From Actinomycetota bacterium (GTDB lineage Bacteria; Actinomycetota; Actinomycetes; Mycobacteriales; Micromonosporaceae): DNA of 64,000 nucleotides. A program made the translations under genes and the position numbers. Each line of letters begins with the position of its first letter. Position 1 is the first letter of the stretch. The notes beneath the pieces were generated by a model. That model did no database searches and was not told the origin of the DNA. It worked only from the letters and a program-made list of their open reading frames with translations. The DNA lies in NCBI GenBank assembly GCA_005885555.1, contig VAWN01000040.1, positions 47,464-111,463 of the forward strand, given 5' to 3'. Below are positions 1-8,275 of the stretch, in pieces.

Positions 1-2
1 CC

Positions 3-659
3 TCAGCCCCGCACCTCGCCGAACGCCACGCCCAGGCTGGTCAGGTCGATCGCCCGGCGCGCCTCCGGCGGCACGTGGTCGACCAACGCGCGCATCACCT
101 CCAGCGCCGCGAGGATCTCCCGCCCGACCTGTTCGGCCGGGCGCATGGCGTCGACGGAGACCAGGATGCCGCGCTCGCCGTACCAGTCGACGATCGGCGC
201 GGTCACCTCGTGGTACAACGCCAGCCGGCGGGCGATGACATCCTCGGTGTCGTCCGACCGGTGCTCCAGGACGGCGCGCGCGAGCAGCCGGCGCATCAGC
301 TCGTCGTCGCCGGCCTGCAGGTGCAGCGCCACGTCGGCGGTCATGTCGAGCTCGCGGCCGATCTGGTACAGCTGCCGGGCCTGGGACAGGTTGCGGGGGA
401 TGCCGTCCAGCACGTACCCGCCACCGGCCGCCTTCGCCGCGATCATCGCCTCGGTCACCATGTCCAGGACGATCTGGTCGGGTACCAGCTCGCCCCGGTC
501 GAGGTGCCGGCGCACCGCCCGGCCCAGCTCCGTATCCCGCGCCACGTGGTGACGCAGCAGCTCGCCGGTGGCGATGTGCGGGATGTCGAAGTGCGCGGCG
601 ATCAGCGCGCCCTGGGTTCCCTTACCCGCCCCCGGCGGTGCGATCATCAGTACCCGCAC
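3..659 (-). CDS. adk: Adenylate kinase, short-lid type (probable second copy)
   Basis: A 218-residue nucleoside monophosphate kinase that would convert AMP plus ATP to two ADP in the cytoplasm. A P-loop (PPGAGKGTQ) lies at about residues 8-16, the AMP-binding region reads ATGELLR, and GIPRNLSQA matches the usual DGFPR motif with I for F. The LID is the short zinc-free kind seen in actinobacteria (HRSDDTEDVIARRL). The tail after about residue 185 is longer than in the ribosomal-operon adk. The GTG start at 659 has a GGAG sequence upstream and lies inside the 3' end of the sulfoquinovose synthase gene (38 bp overlap), so the two are probably co-transcribed. No secY or map lies next to it, which suggests a paralogue and not the housekeeping copy. 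The stop codon lies only 2 bp from the window edge. Confidence 0.85.
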   Translation of the reverse strand: MRVLMIAPPGAGKGTQGALIAAHFDIPHIATGELLRHHVARDTELGRAVRRHLDRGELVPDQIVLDMVTEAMIAAKAAGGGYVLDGIPRNLSQARQLYQIGRELDMTADVALHLQAGDDELMRRLLARAVLEHRSDDTEDVIARRLALYHEVTAPIVDWYGERGILVSVDAMRPAEQVGREILAALEVMRALVDHVPPEARRAIDLTSLGVAFGEVRG

Positions 660-1836
660 CGGTGGTCTCCTCGCGTCCGAGCCCGCTCGACACGGGTCGG
701 CGCCAGTTTACGTTCGGCCGCAGGGCGGTCAGATCGGCCCGGTCCCTGTACCGGTCGGCGATGGCGTACAGCGAGGTCAGCAGCGTGTCGGAGAGCAGGT
801 GCGGGCGCAGCCCGAGGTCGACCAGCCCGGTGTGGGTGACCTTGTAGTAGTGCGACTCGGCCTCCACCCGCGGGTTGTCCAGGTGCTCCACCTCGACCAC
901 GTTCGGGTGCAGGTCGGCGACCAGCTTGGCGATGTCCAGCACGGACATGCTCTCGGTCATCTGGTTGAACACCCGGAACTCGCCCCGCGCGGGCGGGTGC
1001 TCGGCCGCCAGCCGGATGCATTCGGCGGTGTCCCGGATGTCGATCAGCCCGCGGGTCTGCCCGCCGTCGCCGTACACGGTCAGCGGGCGGCCCAGCGCCG
1101 CGAGGATCACGAACCGGTTGAGTACGGTGCCGAACACCGCGTCGTAGTCGAACCGGGTGGCCAGCCGGTCGTCGCGGGCGGTCTGCGCGGTCTGCTGCCC
1201 GTACACCACGCCCTGGTTGAGGTCGGTGGCGCGCAGTCCCCAGACCCGGCAGGCGAACTCGATGTTGTGGCTGTCGTGCACCTTCGACAGGTGGTAGAAC
1301 GACCCCGGCCGCTTCGGGTACAGCACCCGGTCGGACCGGCCGTTGTGCTGCACGGTCAGCCAGCCCTCCTCGATGTCGATGTTCGGGGTGCCGTACTCCC
1401 CCATCGTGCCCAGCTTGACCAGATGGATGTCCGGGTCGGTCTCGGCGATCGCGTACAGCAGGTTCAGCGTGCCGACGATGTTGTTCGACTGGGTGTAGAC
1501 GGCGTGCCGCCGGTCGATCATCGAGTACGGCGCCGAGCGCTGCTCGGCGAAGTGCACGATCGCCTCCGGCCGGAACGCGTGCAGCAGCTCCGTGGTGAAC
1601 TGCGCGTCGGTCAGGTCGCCCACGAACGTGTCGATCCGCTGCCCGGTCAGCTCCTGCCAGACCCGTACCCGCACCGCCAGCGGCTCGATCGGCACCAGGC
1701 TCCGCACGCCCAGCTCGTGGTCGTACTGCCGGCGAACGAAGCTGTCCGCGATGCCCACCTGATGCCCGCGGTCCGAAAGATGCAGGGCCGTCGGCCAACC
1801 CAGATACCCGTCGCCGCCGAGAACGAGAATCCTCAT
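622..1836 (-). CDS. sqd1: UDP-sulfoquinovose synthase, SQD1 family
   Basis: A 404-residue SDR-type enzyme that makes UDP-sulfoquinovose from UDP-glucose and sulfite, using bound NAD. The N-terminus LVLGGDGYLGWPTALHL is the family's nucleotide-binding motif. Further family hallmarks are HFAEQRSAPYSMIDR, LVKLGTMGEYGTPNIDIEEG, the catalytic YHLSKVHDSHN, and TRGLIDIRDT. I chose ATG 1836 because GAGGGGG lies 4 nt upstream; an in-frame TTG sits just before it. About 25 residues past the usual C-terminus (after NWRRPV) overlap the adenylate kinase start and look unstructured. In plants and cyanobacteria the product feeds sulfolipid synthesis. Here the neighbours (GtrA, a GT2 fusion, an epimerase) suggest a sulfosugar-bearing glycolipid or polysaccharide, which is inference. 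Confidence 0.92.
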   Translation of the reverse strand: MRILVLGGDGYLGWPTALHLSDRGHQVGIADSFVRRQYDHELGVRSLVPIEPLAVRVRVWQELTGQRIDTFVGDLTDAQFTTELLHAFRPEAIVHFAEQRSAPYSMIDRRHAVYTQSNNIVGTLNLLYAIAETDPDIHLVKLGTMGEYGTPNIDIEEGWLTVQHNGRSDRVLYPKRPGSFYHLSKVHDSHNIEFACRVWGLRATDLNQGVVYGQQTAQTARDDRLATRFDYDAVFGTVLNRFVILAALGRPLTVYGDGGQTRGLIDIRDTAECIRLAAEHPPARGEFRVFNQMTESMSVLDIAKLVADLHPNVVEVEHLDNPRVEAESHYYKVTHTGLVDLGLRPHLLSDTLLTSLYAIADRYRDRADLTALRPNVNWRRPVSSGLGREETTGAGTDDRTAGGG

Positions 1837-1969
1837 CAAACCCCCTCAGCCGGGCCCGTGCCCATCCAATCGATCATGTACCCTGCGACGCTATTCACCG
1901 AACCTCAACGCCACCTTGAAACTGGCTGGGAGAACCCGGTGCGCAGGGCGGTCCGTCACCCGGTCCACC

Positions 1970-1975
1970 TATGCT
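1970..1975 (+). promoter_or_regulatory. -10 box of a leaderless gene (gtrA-like)
   Basis: TATGCT is followed by exactly 6 nt (GGCCAG) and the GTG start at 1982. There is no Shine-Dalgarno sequence. The arrangement fits a transcript that begins at or next to the start codon. Confidence 0.6.
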
Positions 1976-1981
1976 GGCCAG

Positions 1982-2416
1982 GTGATCTGGACGCGGTTTC
2001 TGCGGTACGCCCTCGGGTCCGGGCTCGCGACGCTGACCTCGGCGGTGGCATTCGCGGTAGCCTACCGGGCGCTGGACCAGGGTCCGCGGATCGCGACCGG
2101 CGCGGCGTTCCTGGCCGGCGCACTGGTCAACTTCGTGGCGAACCGGTTCTGGGCGTGGCACCGCCGCGCCCGGCAGGGCCTGGGCCGTGACGCGCTGTAC
2201 TACGCGACGCTGTCCGTGGGCACCGCACTGGTCGCCGCCGCGGTGACCAGCCTCACCCACCTCTACGTCCAGGACCTCGACCCGAACCGGCGCGCGGTCC
2301 TCGTCGAGGCCAGCTACTTCGCCACCTACGCGGTGCTGTTCCTGGTCAAGTTCGTCGTGCTGGACCGGATCGTCTTCCGCTCCCGCCACCAGGTGCCGAC
2401 GACAACCCGCGCATAG
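1982..2416 (+). CDS. GtrA-like membrane protein
   Basis: A 144-residue, four-helix integral membrane protein of the GtrA/DPMS family, thought to flip polyprenyl-phosphate-linked sugars across the cytoplasmic membrane. The hydrophobic segments and the motifs FLRYALGSGLATL near the N-terminus and NFVANRFWAW at the second helix are typical. The GTG at 1982 gives the normal family length, and an upstream ATG would add an unlikely polar extension. Its last 91 bp overlap, in the opposite direction, the end of the GT2 fusion gene. This is odd because the two proteins are plausible functional partners yet are convergently transcribed. A leaderless -10 box lies 6 nt upstream. Confidence 0.85.
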   Translation: MIWTRFLRYALGSGLATLTSAVAFAVAYRALDQGPRIATGAAFLAGALVNFVANRFWAWHRRARQGLGRDALYYATLSVGTALVAAAVTSLTHLYVQDLDPNRRAVLVEASYFATYAVLFLVKFVVLDRIVFRSRHQVPTTTRA

Positions 2417-4473
2417 CGGGCGCCGTACACCAGATTGCCGCCCTTCTTGCTGCGGCCCTGCGCGCGCCGCCGCATCGTCATCGGCCGCTCCACCACCCGG
2501 TACCCGCGGCTGAGCACCCCGATCAGCAGCTCCGAGGACTGGTACTGCGGCTGGGTCAGGGTCAGGTCGTGGAGAATCTCCGCCCGCATCGCGCGGAACC
2601 CGAACGACGTGTCGGTGATCCGCTGCCGGGTCAGCAGGGAGACCAGGGCGGCGAAGACCCGGGTACCGAGCCGGCGCACCGGGTCGGTGGACTCGTTGGC
2701 GCCCAGGCGCCGCGATCCGGTGACGAAGTCGGCGGTGCCGGCGACCAGCGGCTCCAGCAGCGCCGGCAGCTCGGCCATGTCGTACTGCCCGTCGGCGTCC
2801 GTGGTCACCACGAACCGGGCGCCGCGCTGCGCCACGAGGTGGTAGCCGAGGCGCAGCGCCGCCCCCTGTCCGCGGTTGACCGGCACCACGCAGGTCACCG
2901 CGCCGTGGGCCCGGGCCACGTCGGCGGTACCGTCGGTCGCGCCGTCCACCACGACCAGGCTCGCCACGTCCAGCCCGCAGCATTTCGGGGGTACCGTGTC
3001 CAGCACCGCCCCGATCCCGTCCGCCTCGTTGTAGGCGGCGATGAGCACCACCACCGGCGGGAAGGTGCGGTCGGGGTCGATGCCGGCCAGCGCCGCCTCG
3101 TCGGCCGGTTCGGGGAACGGCGCCGGTGCCGGCCGGCGCAGCGCCACGACGCCCAGCGCCCCGGCCAGCGGCAGCAGGACGTACCCCGGCAGCTGGTACC
3201 GCCAGGAGAACTCCACCACGTCCCCGGCGAGCAGCACGAGCACCCCGCCGGCCAGGAACAGCAGCGGCTCGGGCCGGCGGCGCAACCCGGCCAGCGCCAG
3301 CACGACGAGGACGGCGAGCAGCGGCCCCGGCGTGTACCCGACGCTGAGCTGGTACCCGCGCAGCAGCCAGCCGACCGGCCGCACCGCGACCGGATCGCCG
3401 TCGCCGTACCGGTGGCTGAGCTGCGTGATCGAGTCGATCGTCACCAGGTCGGGGAAGGTGGGGAACTCGGTCTGGAACCGCCAGCGCTCCACCGGCGTGG
3501 TCCACCACTCCCAGTCGCCGCGCTGCCAGGACAGCGCCTTGACCGCGTCGCCGGCCACCGAGGCGACGAAGTCCAGCGGCTGGTGCCGGATCGCCCGCAG
3601 GGCGAAGTCGCGGGCGAGGTCGTCGGCGCGGTCGGGGGCGGACTGTTGCAGCGCGGCGAACGGCGACCTGCCGTCATGCGCCCAGAAGTCCGGACCCTGC
3701 CGCTGCGCCCGGGGTACCGGCGGGCACAGCACCCGCTCCTGCGCCGGCAGGTCGAGCCCGGCGCAGTCGACGAAGACGGCCACCCGGCCGTAGAGCGCGC
3801 TGCCACCCGCGTGCGACAGCGCGTACTTGCCGGTGACGTCGTGGTAGTAGTTCACGTAGGCGGCGACGGGTACCACGAAAGCGAGGGCGGCCACCGCGGC
3901 CAGCGCGCCGCGCCGCCCCCAGCGACCCCCCGCGACCAGCGCGTAGAGCACCAGCGGCGCGATCAGCACCGCGCCGACCTCGCGTACCGTGGCCGCGAGG
4001 CCCAGCAGCAGCCCGGCGGCGACCGCGCCGGCCCAGCCGGGACGGTCCGGCCAGGCCAGCGTGACCAGCGCGGCGACCAGCAGCGCCTCGAACAGCGTGT
4101 CGGCCATCAGGTTGTGCTCGATCTGCACCTGGTACCCGTCGAGCAGCACCGGCGTGACGGCCAGCGCGGCGAGCCACCGCCCGGCGCCCTTGTGCCGCAG
4201 CAGCGCGTACCCGGCCACCGCCATGCCGATCCCGAGCAGGTGCTGGAGCGCCGCGACCGCGCGCAGGTCGGCCACCTTCACGACCGGGCCGAGCAGGAAC
4301 AGGTCGTACCCGATCGGGTCCTGGCCGCTGGGGTCGAGGGTGGGCAGCGGCAGCAGGTACGAGGCGAGCGAGTCGACGTAGAAGATCGCCGGCCGGTACC
4401 CGACCATGACGACCACGCGCAGCAGCACGCCGAGGACGAGCAGCACCAGGAAGGGACGGTGCCGGCGGATCAC
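2326..4473 (-). CDS. Membrane glycosyltransferase with C-terminal GT2 (polyprenol-phosphate sugar synthase) domain
   Basis: A 715-residue fusion. Residues about 1-460 form a multi-helix membrane region resembling GT-C/dolichol-phosphate-mannose-dependent transferases: an early lumenal loop with YVDSLASYLLPLP and a later long soluble loop. Residues about 475-715 are a GT2 domain: VVVLIAAYNEADGIGAVL, the metal-binding TTDADGQYD, TGSRRLG, and the acceptor region TDTSFGFRAMR. The C-terminal domain should load a sugar onto polyprenyl phosphate and the N-terminal part may use such a donor. The GTG start at 4473 overlaps the epimerase stop by 4 bp (GTGA), so the pair is translationally coupled. The 3' end overlaps the gtrA-like gene on the other strand. 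Sugar and acceptor cannot be read from the sequence. Confidence 0.8.
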   Translation of the reverse strand: MIRRHRPFLVLLVLGVLLRVVVMVGYRPAIFYVDSLASYLLPLPTLDPSGQDPIGYDLFLLGPVVKVADLRAVAALQHLLGIGMAVAGYALLRHKGAGRWLAALAVTPVLLDGYQVQIEHNLMADTLFEALLVAALVTLAWPDRPGWAGAVAAGLLLGLAATVREVGAVLIAPLVLYALVAGGRWGRRGALAAVAALAFVVPVAAYVNYYHDVTGKYALSHAGGSALYGRVAVFVDCAGLDLPAQERVLCPPVPRAQRQGPDFWAHDGRSPFAALQQSAPDRADDLARDFALRAIRHQPLDFVASVAGDAVKALSWQRGDWEWWTTPVERWRFQTEFPTFPDLVTIDSITQLSHRYGDGDPVAVRPVGWLLRGYQLSVGYTPGPLLAVLVVLALAGLRRRPEPLLFLAGGVLVLLAGDVVEFSWRYQLPGYVLLPLAGALGVVALRRPAPAPFPEPADEAALAGIDPDRTFPPVVVLIAAYNEADGIGAVLDTVPPKCCGLDVASLVVVDGATDGTADVARAHGAVTCVVPVNRGQGAALRLGYHLVAQRGARFVVTTDADGQYDMAELPALLEPLVAGTADFVTGSRRLGANESTDPVRRLGTRVFAALVSLLTRQRITDTSFGFRAMRAEILHDLTLTQPQYQSSELLIGVLSRGYRVVERPMTMRRRAQGRSKKGGNLVYGARYARVVVGTWWRERKTIRSSTTNLTRNSTA

Positions 4474-5372
4474 CGGAACTCGTCCCACACCGTCGCCAAC
4501 CCCTCGGCGAGCCCGACCGACGGCCGGTACCCGAGCCCGCGCGCCCGGTCGATCGACACGATCACCGCCGGCATCTCCCCCGGCTTCGGGTCCACGTGCT
4601 CGACCTTGACCGGCCGGCCGATCACCTCGCCCGCGACGGCGAGCACTTCCAGGACGCTGACCGACCGGCCGGCGCCGACGATCAGCGGCCCGACGAGGTC
4701 GGCCCGCCAGGCGGCGAGGATGCCGGCCACCGCGTCGGTGACGTGCACGAAGTCGCGGCGCTGCTCGCCGGTGCCGTAGACGTGGACGGGCCCGTCGGCA
4801 CGGGCGGCGCGCATGATGCGCGGAACCAGGCTGTCCTTGTGCGCCATGCCCGGCCCGTACACGTTGGTCAGGCGCACCGCGCAGGTGGTCATCGCGTACC
4901 CGCCGGCGTAGCCGGACAGCAGCATCTCCGCGGCCGCCTTCGTCGCGCCGTACGGCGTCAGCGGCCGCAGCGGCAGGTCCTCGTGCAGCGTCGCGTCGCC
5001 CCGGTCGCCGACGACGGCGTTGGTGGACGTCATGAGAAACCGCGGTATCCCGCGCACCCGCGCCAGTTCCAGCAGGGCGGCGGTCGCCTCGACGTTGACC
5101 TCGTGGACGAGTGCCGGCCGGGCCAGCGAGCCGAGGACCGAGGTCTGCGCGGCCAGATGCACGATGCCGGACAGGTCGGGCGTGACGGCCGCGTCCCGTA
5201 CCGCCCGGTCGCGCAGGTCGCCGACGACGGACGGGACGGCGCCGTCCGGGTACGGGTCGCGGTCCAGCACGGTGACCGTGGCCCCGGCGGCGCGCAGGGC
5301 CGGCACCACCGACCGGCCGACGAAGCCGGCACCGCCGGTGACCAGAATCCGCGCCCCGGCCAGCTCTGCCAC
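4470..5372 (-). CDS. NAD-dependent nucleotide-sugar epimerase/dehydratase
   Basis: A 300-residue extended SDR. The Rossmann motif is ILVTGGAGFVGRSVV near residue 8; the catalytic set is the TSTNAVVG region plus YGATKAAAE (YxxxK); and NVYGPGM and DFVHVTDAV match the UDP-glucose 4-epimerase group. I chose the GTG at 5372 because GGAGG lies about 7 nt upstream and the Rossmann strand follows directly; the frame stays open farther upstream but without family similarity. It is the first gene of a two-gene unit with the GT2 fusion and probably supplies or tailors its nucleotide sugar. The exact substrate is unknown. Confidence 0.85.
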   Translation of the reverse strand: MAELAGARILVTGGAGFVGRSVVPALRAAGATVTVLDRDPYPDGAVPSVVGDLRDRAVRDAAVTPDLSGIVHLAAQTSVLGSLARPALVHEVNVEATAALLELARVRGIPRFLMTSTNAVVGDRGDATLHEDLPLRPLTPYGATKAAAEMLLSGYAGGYAMTTCAVRLTNVYGPGMAHKDSLVPRIMRAARADGPVHVYGTGEQRRDFVHVTDAVAGILAAWRADLVGPLIVGAGRSVSVLEVLAVAGEVIGRPVKVEHVDPKPGEMPAVIVSIDRARGLGYRPSVGLAEGLATVWDEFR

Positions 5373-5499
5373 CGCACACCCTCCATCCGCGCCGCCCGCC
5401 CCGAACCCTATCCGCCGGTGTTCAGCAAACGCTGGAAACCCGCGCATGACCCGCGTCGCGGTGGGTACGCGAACAGGTATCCGGCTGCAAGGAGGAACC

Positions 5500-5727
5500 A
5501 TGACGAGCACCAGCGAGACCGGCCACGTCACCGGTACCAAGGACAAGAACTACGACATCATCTGGTTCACCGAGGCCTGCCTGGACAACGTGCTGCGCCT
5601 GGAGACGTACGTCAAGGACGCGGAGCGCGACGGCGACAACGAGCTCGCCGAGTTCTTCCGCAAGGCGCAGGCGGACAGCCGCAAGGGCGCCGAGCAGGGC
5701 AAGCAGCTGCTGCGCGCCCGACTGTAG
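5500..5727 (+). CDS. Small acidic conserved protein
   Basis: A 75-residue soluble protein rich in Asp, Glu and Lys with no membrane segment. AAGGAGG lies 5 nt before the ATG. It reads like a short helical protein ([20 protein letters not shown], then [20 protein letters not shown]). I believe similar small proteins occur in other actinomycetes, but I know of no function. The stop codon is part of a perfect 15-bp tandem duplication, and a strong hairpin follows 30 bp later. Confidence 0.75.
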   Translation: MTSTSETGHVTGTKDKNYDIIWFTEACLDNVLRLETYVKDAERDGDNELAEFFRKAQADSRKGAEQGKQLLRARL

Positions 5728-5751
5728 CGGGCTCGGCTGTAGCGGGCTCGG
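5722..5751 (+). repeat. 15-bp tandem duplication that copies a stop codon
   Basis: Two perfect copies of CTGTAGCGGGCTCGG (5722-5736 and 5737-5751). The first contains the TAG stop of the 75-residue gene. One of four such duplications in the window. Confidence 0.9.
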
Positions 5752-5756
5752 CTTGC

Positions 5757-5786
5757 GCGCCGTGGCGGCCCCGGCCGCCACGGCGC
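5757..5786 (+). terminator. Perfect 14-bp hairpin after the small acidic gene
   Basis: GCGCCGTGGCGGCC and its exact complement are separated by only CC. There is no T-run, as is usual in actinomycetes. The hairpin ends 2 nt before the -10 box of the next gene, which argues against the upstream TTG start of the dehydrogenase. Confidence 0.6.
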
Positions 5787-5788
5787 CG

Positions 5789-5794
5789 TACCCT
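5789..5794 (+). promoter_or_regulatory. -10 box of a leaderless alcohol dehydrogenase gene
   Basis: TACCCT, 6 nt (GGCCTG), then GTG at 5801; no ribosome binding site is present. Confidence 0.55.
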
Positions 5795-5800
5795 GGCCTG

Positions 5801-6787
5801 GTGCGCGCTTGGCGGGTCACCGGGCCGGGTGTCCTGGAACTGGACGACATCCCGGTACCCGCACCGGCGGCCGACGAGCTGCTGGTGCGGGTCTCGGTCT
5901 GTGCGGTGTGCCGGACCGACCTGCACGTCCGCGACGGCGACCTGCCGGTGCACCGGCCGAAGGTGGTACCCGGGCACGAGGCGGTCGGAGTCGTCGCGGG
6001 CGCCGGTGCCGAGGTGTCCGGGTTCGCCGAGGGCGACCGGGTCGGTGTCGCGTGGCTGCGGCGCACCGACGGAGTGTGCCGGTACTGCACCCGGGGCGCG
6101 GAGAACCTGTGCCCGCGGTCGGAGTACACCGGCTGGGACGCCGACGGCGGATACGCCGAGTACCTGACCGTGCCGGCCGGCTACGCGTACCGGCTGCCCG
6201 ACGGGTACTCCGACGAGCAGGTCGCGCCGCTGCTGTGCGCCGGCATCATCGGGTACCGTGCCCTGCGCCGGGCCAACCTTCCCGAGGGCGGCCGGCTGGG
6301 GGTGTACGGCTTCGGCGCCTCCGCGCACCTGACCGCGCAGCTGGCGATCGCGCAGGGCGCGACGGTCCACGTGCTCACCCGCTCGGCCGCGGCACAGCAG
6401 CTGGCCCGGTCCCTCGGCGCCGCCTCGGCCGGCCCGGCCGACGCCAGGCCGCCCGAACCGCTCGACTCCGCCATCCTGTTCGCTCCGGTCGGCGACCTGG
6501 TACCGGTCGCGCTGTCCGCGCTGGACCGCGGCGGCACGCTGTCCATCGCCGGCATCCACCTGTCCGACATTGCGCCGCTGAACTACCAGCGGCACCTCTT
6601 CGAGGAGCGCACCGTCACCTCGGTCACCGCGAACACCCGCGCCGACGGGCGGGAGTTCCTGGCCCTGGCCGGCCGGCACCGGCTGCAGGTCAGCACCACG
6701 CCGTACCCGTTCGCCGCGGCCGCCGCGGCGCTCGCCGACCTCGCCGCCGACCGGGTCAACGGCGCGGCGGTTCTGCATCTGTCGTAG
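5801..6787 (+). CDS. Zinc-dependent alcohol dehydrogenase family protein
   Basis: A 328-residue medium-chain dehydrogenase. Catalytic zinc ligands are CAVCRTDLH and GHEAVG; structural-zinc cysteines are in the CRYC...ENLC stretch. The cofactor domain has [14 protein letters not shown], where the usual GxGxxG reads GFGASA, as in the AdhA-like 'zinc-binding alcohol dehydrogenase family' branch. It should oxidise an alcohol or reduce an aldehyde with NAD(P); the substrate is unknown. The GTG at 5801 is preferred over an upstream in-frame TTG because a perfect hairpin and a leaderless -10 box lie between them. The last 32 bp overlap the convergent LapA-like gene. Confidence 0.87.
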   Translation: MRAWRVTGPGVLELDDIPVPAPAADELLVRVSVCAVCRTDLHVRDGDLPVHRPKVVPGHEAVGVVAGAGAEVSGFAEGDRVGVAWLRRTDGVCRYCTRGAENLCPRSEYTGWDADGGYAEYLTVPAGYAYRLPDGYSDEQVAPLLCAGIIGYRALRRANLPEGGRLGVYGFGASAHLTAQLAIAQGATVHVLTRSAAAQQLARSLGAASAGPADARPPEPLDSAILFAPVGDLVPVALSALDRGGTLSIAGIHLSDIAPLNYQRHLFEERTVTSVTANTRADGREFLALAGRHRLQVSTTPYPFAAAAAALADLAADRVNGAAVLHLS

Positions 6788-7175
6788 GGCCCGCGTCCGC
6801 GACCGGTTGCGCGGGCGGTCCCGGTTCCGGTTGGGGCGGCGGCTGCGGTTGGGGCGGCGGCTGCGGTTGCGGCGGCGGCTGCGGTTGCGGCGGCGGTTGC
6901 GGGGGCGGGGCGGCCGCTTCGGCGCGCCGGCGGGCGAGGACGCGCAACTGCACGATCCGGGCGGTACCCGGCAGCGCGACCAGCAGGATGCCGAAGACCG
7001 CGGCCAGCAGCAGTGCGACGCCGACCGGCGGGTGGGCGTGCGCGCCGAAGAACGAGATCTCCGCCCGCTGGCCGTTCTGCAGGATGAAGATCAGCAACAG
7101 CAGCAGGACGACCGCGAAGAGCACCGAGGCGATCCACAGCCCGGCGGTACGGGTCATCGGCACGCGGGTAGACAT
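6756..7175 (-). CDS. LapA-domain membrane protein with Pro-Gln tail
   Basis: A 139-residue protein with two membrane helices (about residues 10-32 and 48-70) and the LapA-type signature [15 protein letters not shown] between them. After a basic stretch ([10 protein letters not shown]) the tail is a low-complexity run of PPPQPQ units, which should extend into the cytoplasm. LapA-like proteins are small membrane proteins linked to envelope assembly; no specific role can be read here. ATG 7175 is chosen, with GAGG close upstream; ATG 7157 is an alternative. The 3' end overlaps the end of the alcohol dehydrogenase gene. Confidence 0.75.
   Translation of the reverse strand: MSTRVPMTRTAGLWIASVLFAVVLLLLLIFILQNGQRAEISFFGAHAHPPVGVALLLAAVFGILLVALPGTARIVQLRVLARRRAEAAAPPPQPPPQPQPPPQPQPPPQPQPPPQPEPGPPAQPVADAGPTTDAEPPRR
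6829..6909. repeat. Imperfect tandem repeat, GGTTGCGGCGGCGGCTGC-like
   Basis: About 80 bp of G/C-rich near-repeats with period 18, written GGTTGGGGCGGCGGCTGC or GGTTGCGGCGGCGGCTGC on the + strand. On the minus strand it encodes the PPPQPQ tail of the LapA-like protein. Such an array is prone to length changes. Confidence 0.8.
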
Positions 7176-7213
7176 GCCTCGACGTACCCGTTGTGCCTCA
7201 AGAACATCCGCGG

Positions 7214-8131
7214 TCAGGGGCGGGGCGGGTCGTTGGGGCGGTTCTGCTCGGCGAGGAACCGCTCCAGCTCCGCGCCGAGCTCCTCGGCCGAGGGCAGCGG
7301 TCCGGCGTCGGCGAGCAGGTCGGTACCCTGCCGGCCGCGCACGAACGCGTCGTACTGCTCCTCCAGTCCCCGTACCAGCGCACCGGCCTCGGCGTTCTGG
7401 GCGATCTGCTCGTCGACGTCGGCGCGCACCAGCTCCGCCGCCGAGCGCAGGTTCCCGGTCGGCAACAGCAGGCCGGTGACCCGGGACACCGCCGACAGCA
7501 GTTCCTGCGCCGCGGCCGGGTACCCCGCCTGCGCCAGGTAGTGCGGTACGTGGACGGCGAAGCCGATGGCGTCGTGCCCGTGCGAGCCCAGCCGGTACTC
7601 CAGAAGGTTGCCGGCACTGCCGGGTACCTGGACCCGGCGCAGCCACGGCTCGTACCCGGTGATCAGCTCCGGCCGGGTGGCGTGCGCGGTGAGCCCGGTC
7701 GGCCGGGTGTGCGGTACCGCCATCGGGATCGCGTTGAGCCCGACCGTCACCCGTACCGACAGCCGCCGCACCAGGTCTTCGACCGCCCGGATGAACCGTT
7801 CCCACTGCAGGTCCGGCTCGGGCCCGGCGAGCAGCAGGAACGGCGTGCCGGCGTCGTCGTGCAGCAGGTGCAGTTCGAGCGCCGGCTCCTCGTACTGCTC
7901 CCAGTGGTCCTCCAGGAAGATCATGGGTGGCCGGCGGGCCCGGTAGTCGATGAGCTGGTCGGCGTCGAAGGTGGCCACCAGGCGCGGCTCCAGCGCGCCG
8001 AGCAGGTGCTCGCGGGCGAGGTAGGTGGCGTTGCCCGCGTCGACGAAGCCGGTCAGCGCCTGTACCAGTACCGGCCGGCCCACCTCGGGCAGCTCGCCGG
8101 CCAGCTCGTACAGTTCCCGCGGATCGAGCAC
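7214..8131 (-). CDS. PAC2 family protein
   Basis: A 305-residue cytoplasmic protein of the PAC2 family, which is related to the proteasome assembly chaperone 2 of eukaryotes and is widespread in proteasome-bearing actinobacteria. Typical pieces are [16 protein letters not shown] near the N-terminus, [28 protein letters not shown] and [15 protein letters not shown]. No catalytic motif is evident, and the biological role in bacteria is unsettled. The GTG start at 8131 is preceded by a perfect leaderless promoter spacing and no ribosome binding site. Confidence 0.85.
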   Translation of the reverse strand: MLDPRELYELAGELPEVGRPVLVQALTGFVDAGNATYLAREHLLGALEPRLVATFDADQLIDYRARRPPMIFLEDHWEQYEEPALELHLLHDDAGTPFLLLAGPEPDLQWERFIRAVEDLVRRLSVRVTVGLNAIPMAVPHTRPTGLTAHATRPELITGYEPWLRRVQVPGSAGNLLEYRLGSHGHDAIGFAVHVPHYLAQAGYPAAAQELLSAVSRVTGLLLPTGNLRSAAELVRADVDEQIAQNAEAGALVRGLEEQYDAFVRGRQGTDLLADAGPLPSAEELGAELERFLAEQNRPNDPPRP

Positions 8132-8137
8132 CGACTC

Positions 8138-8143
8138 AGCCTA
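8138..8143 (-). promoter_or_regulatory. -10 box of the leaderless PAC2 gene
   Basis: On the minus strand: TAGGCT, 6 nt (GAGTCG), GTG start at 8131. Confidence 0.6.
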
Positions 8144-8235
8144 CCCGGCGCCGTCGCGCACCCGATCCGGCCGAATGGCCGGTCCGTCCGCTTCGCGCCG
8201 CGCACGCAATGCCCGCCAATTTTGGATATTTCACA

Positions 8236-8241
8236 TAGAAT
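8236..8241 (+). promoter_or_regulatory. Likely -10 box for the chemoreceptor gene
   Basis: TAGAAT sits in the most AT-rich patch of this region (8218-8241), about 35 nt upstream of the chemoreceptor ATG. No good -35 hexamer is visible and the motility-sigma consensus is not met. Confidence 0.4.
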
Positions 8242-8275
8242 CGGCGCGTTTAACGCAGGTCGATCGGGGGATGCC

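Noticed and set aside
568-2190. Long open frames opposite or out of frame with real genes (here and throughout)
   Set aside because: They are Arg/Pro/Gly-rich shadows caused by high GC content, with no recognisable domain.
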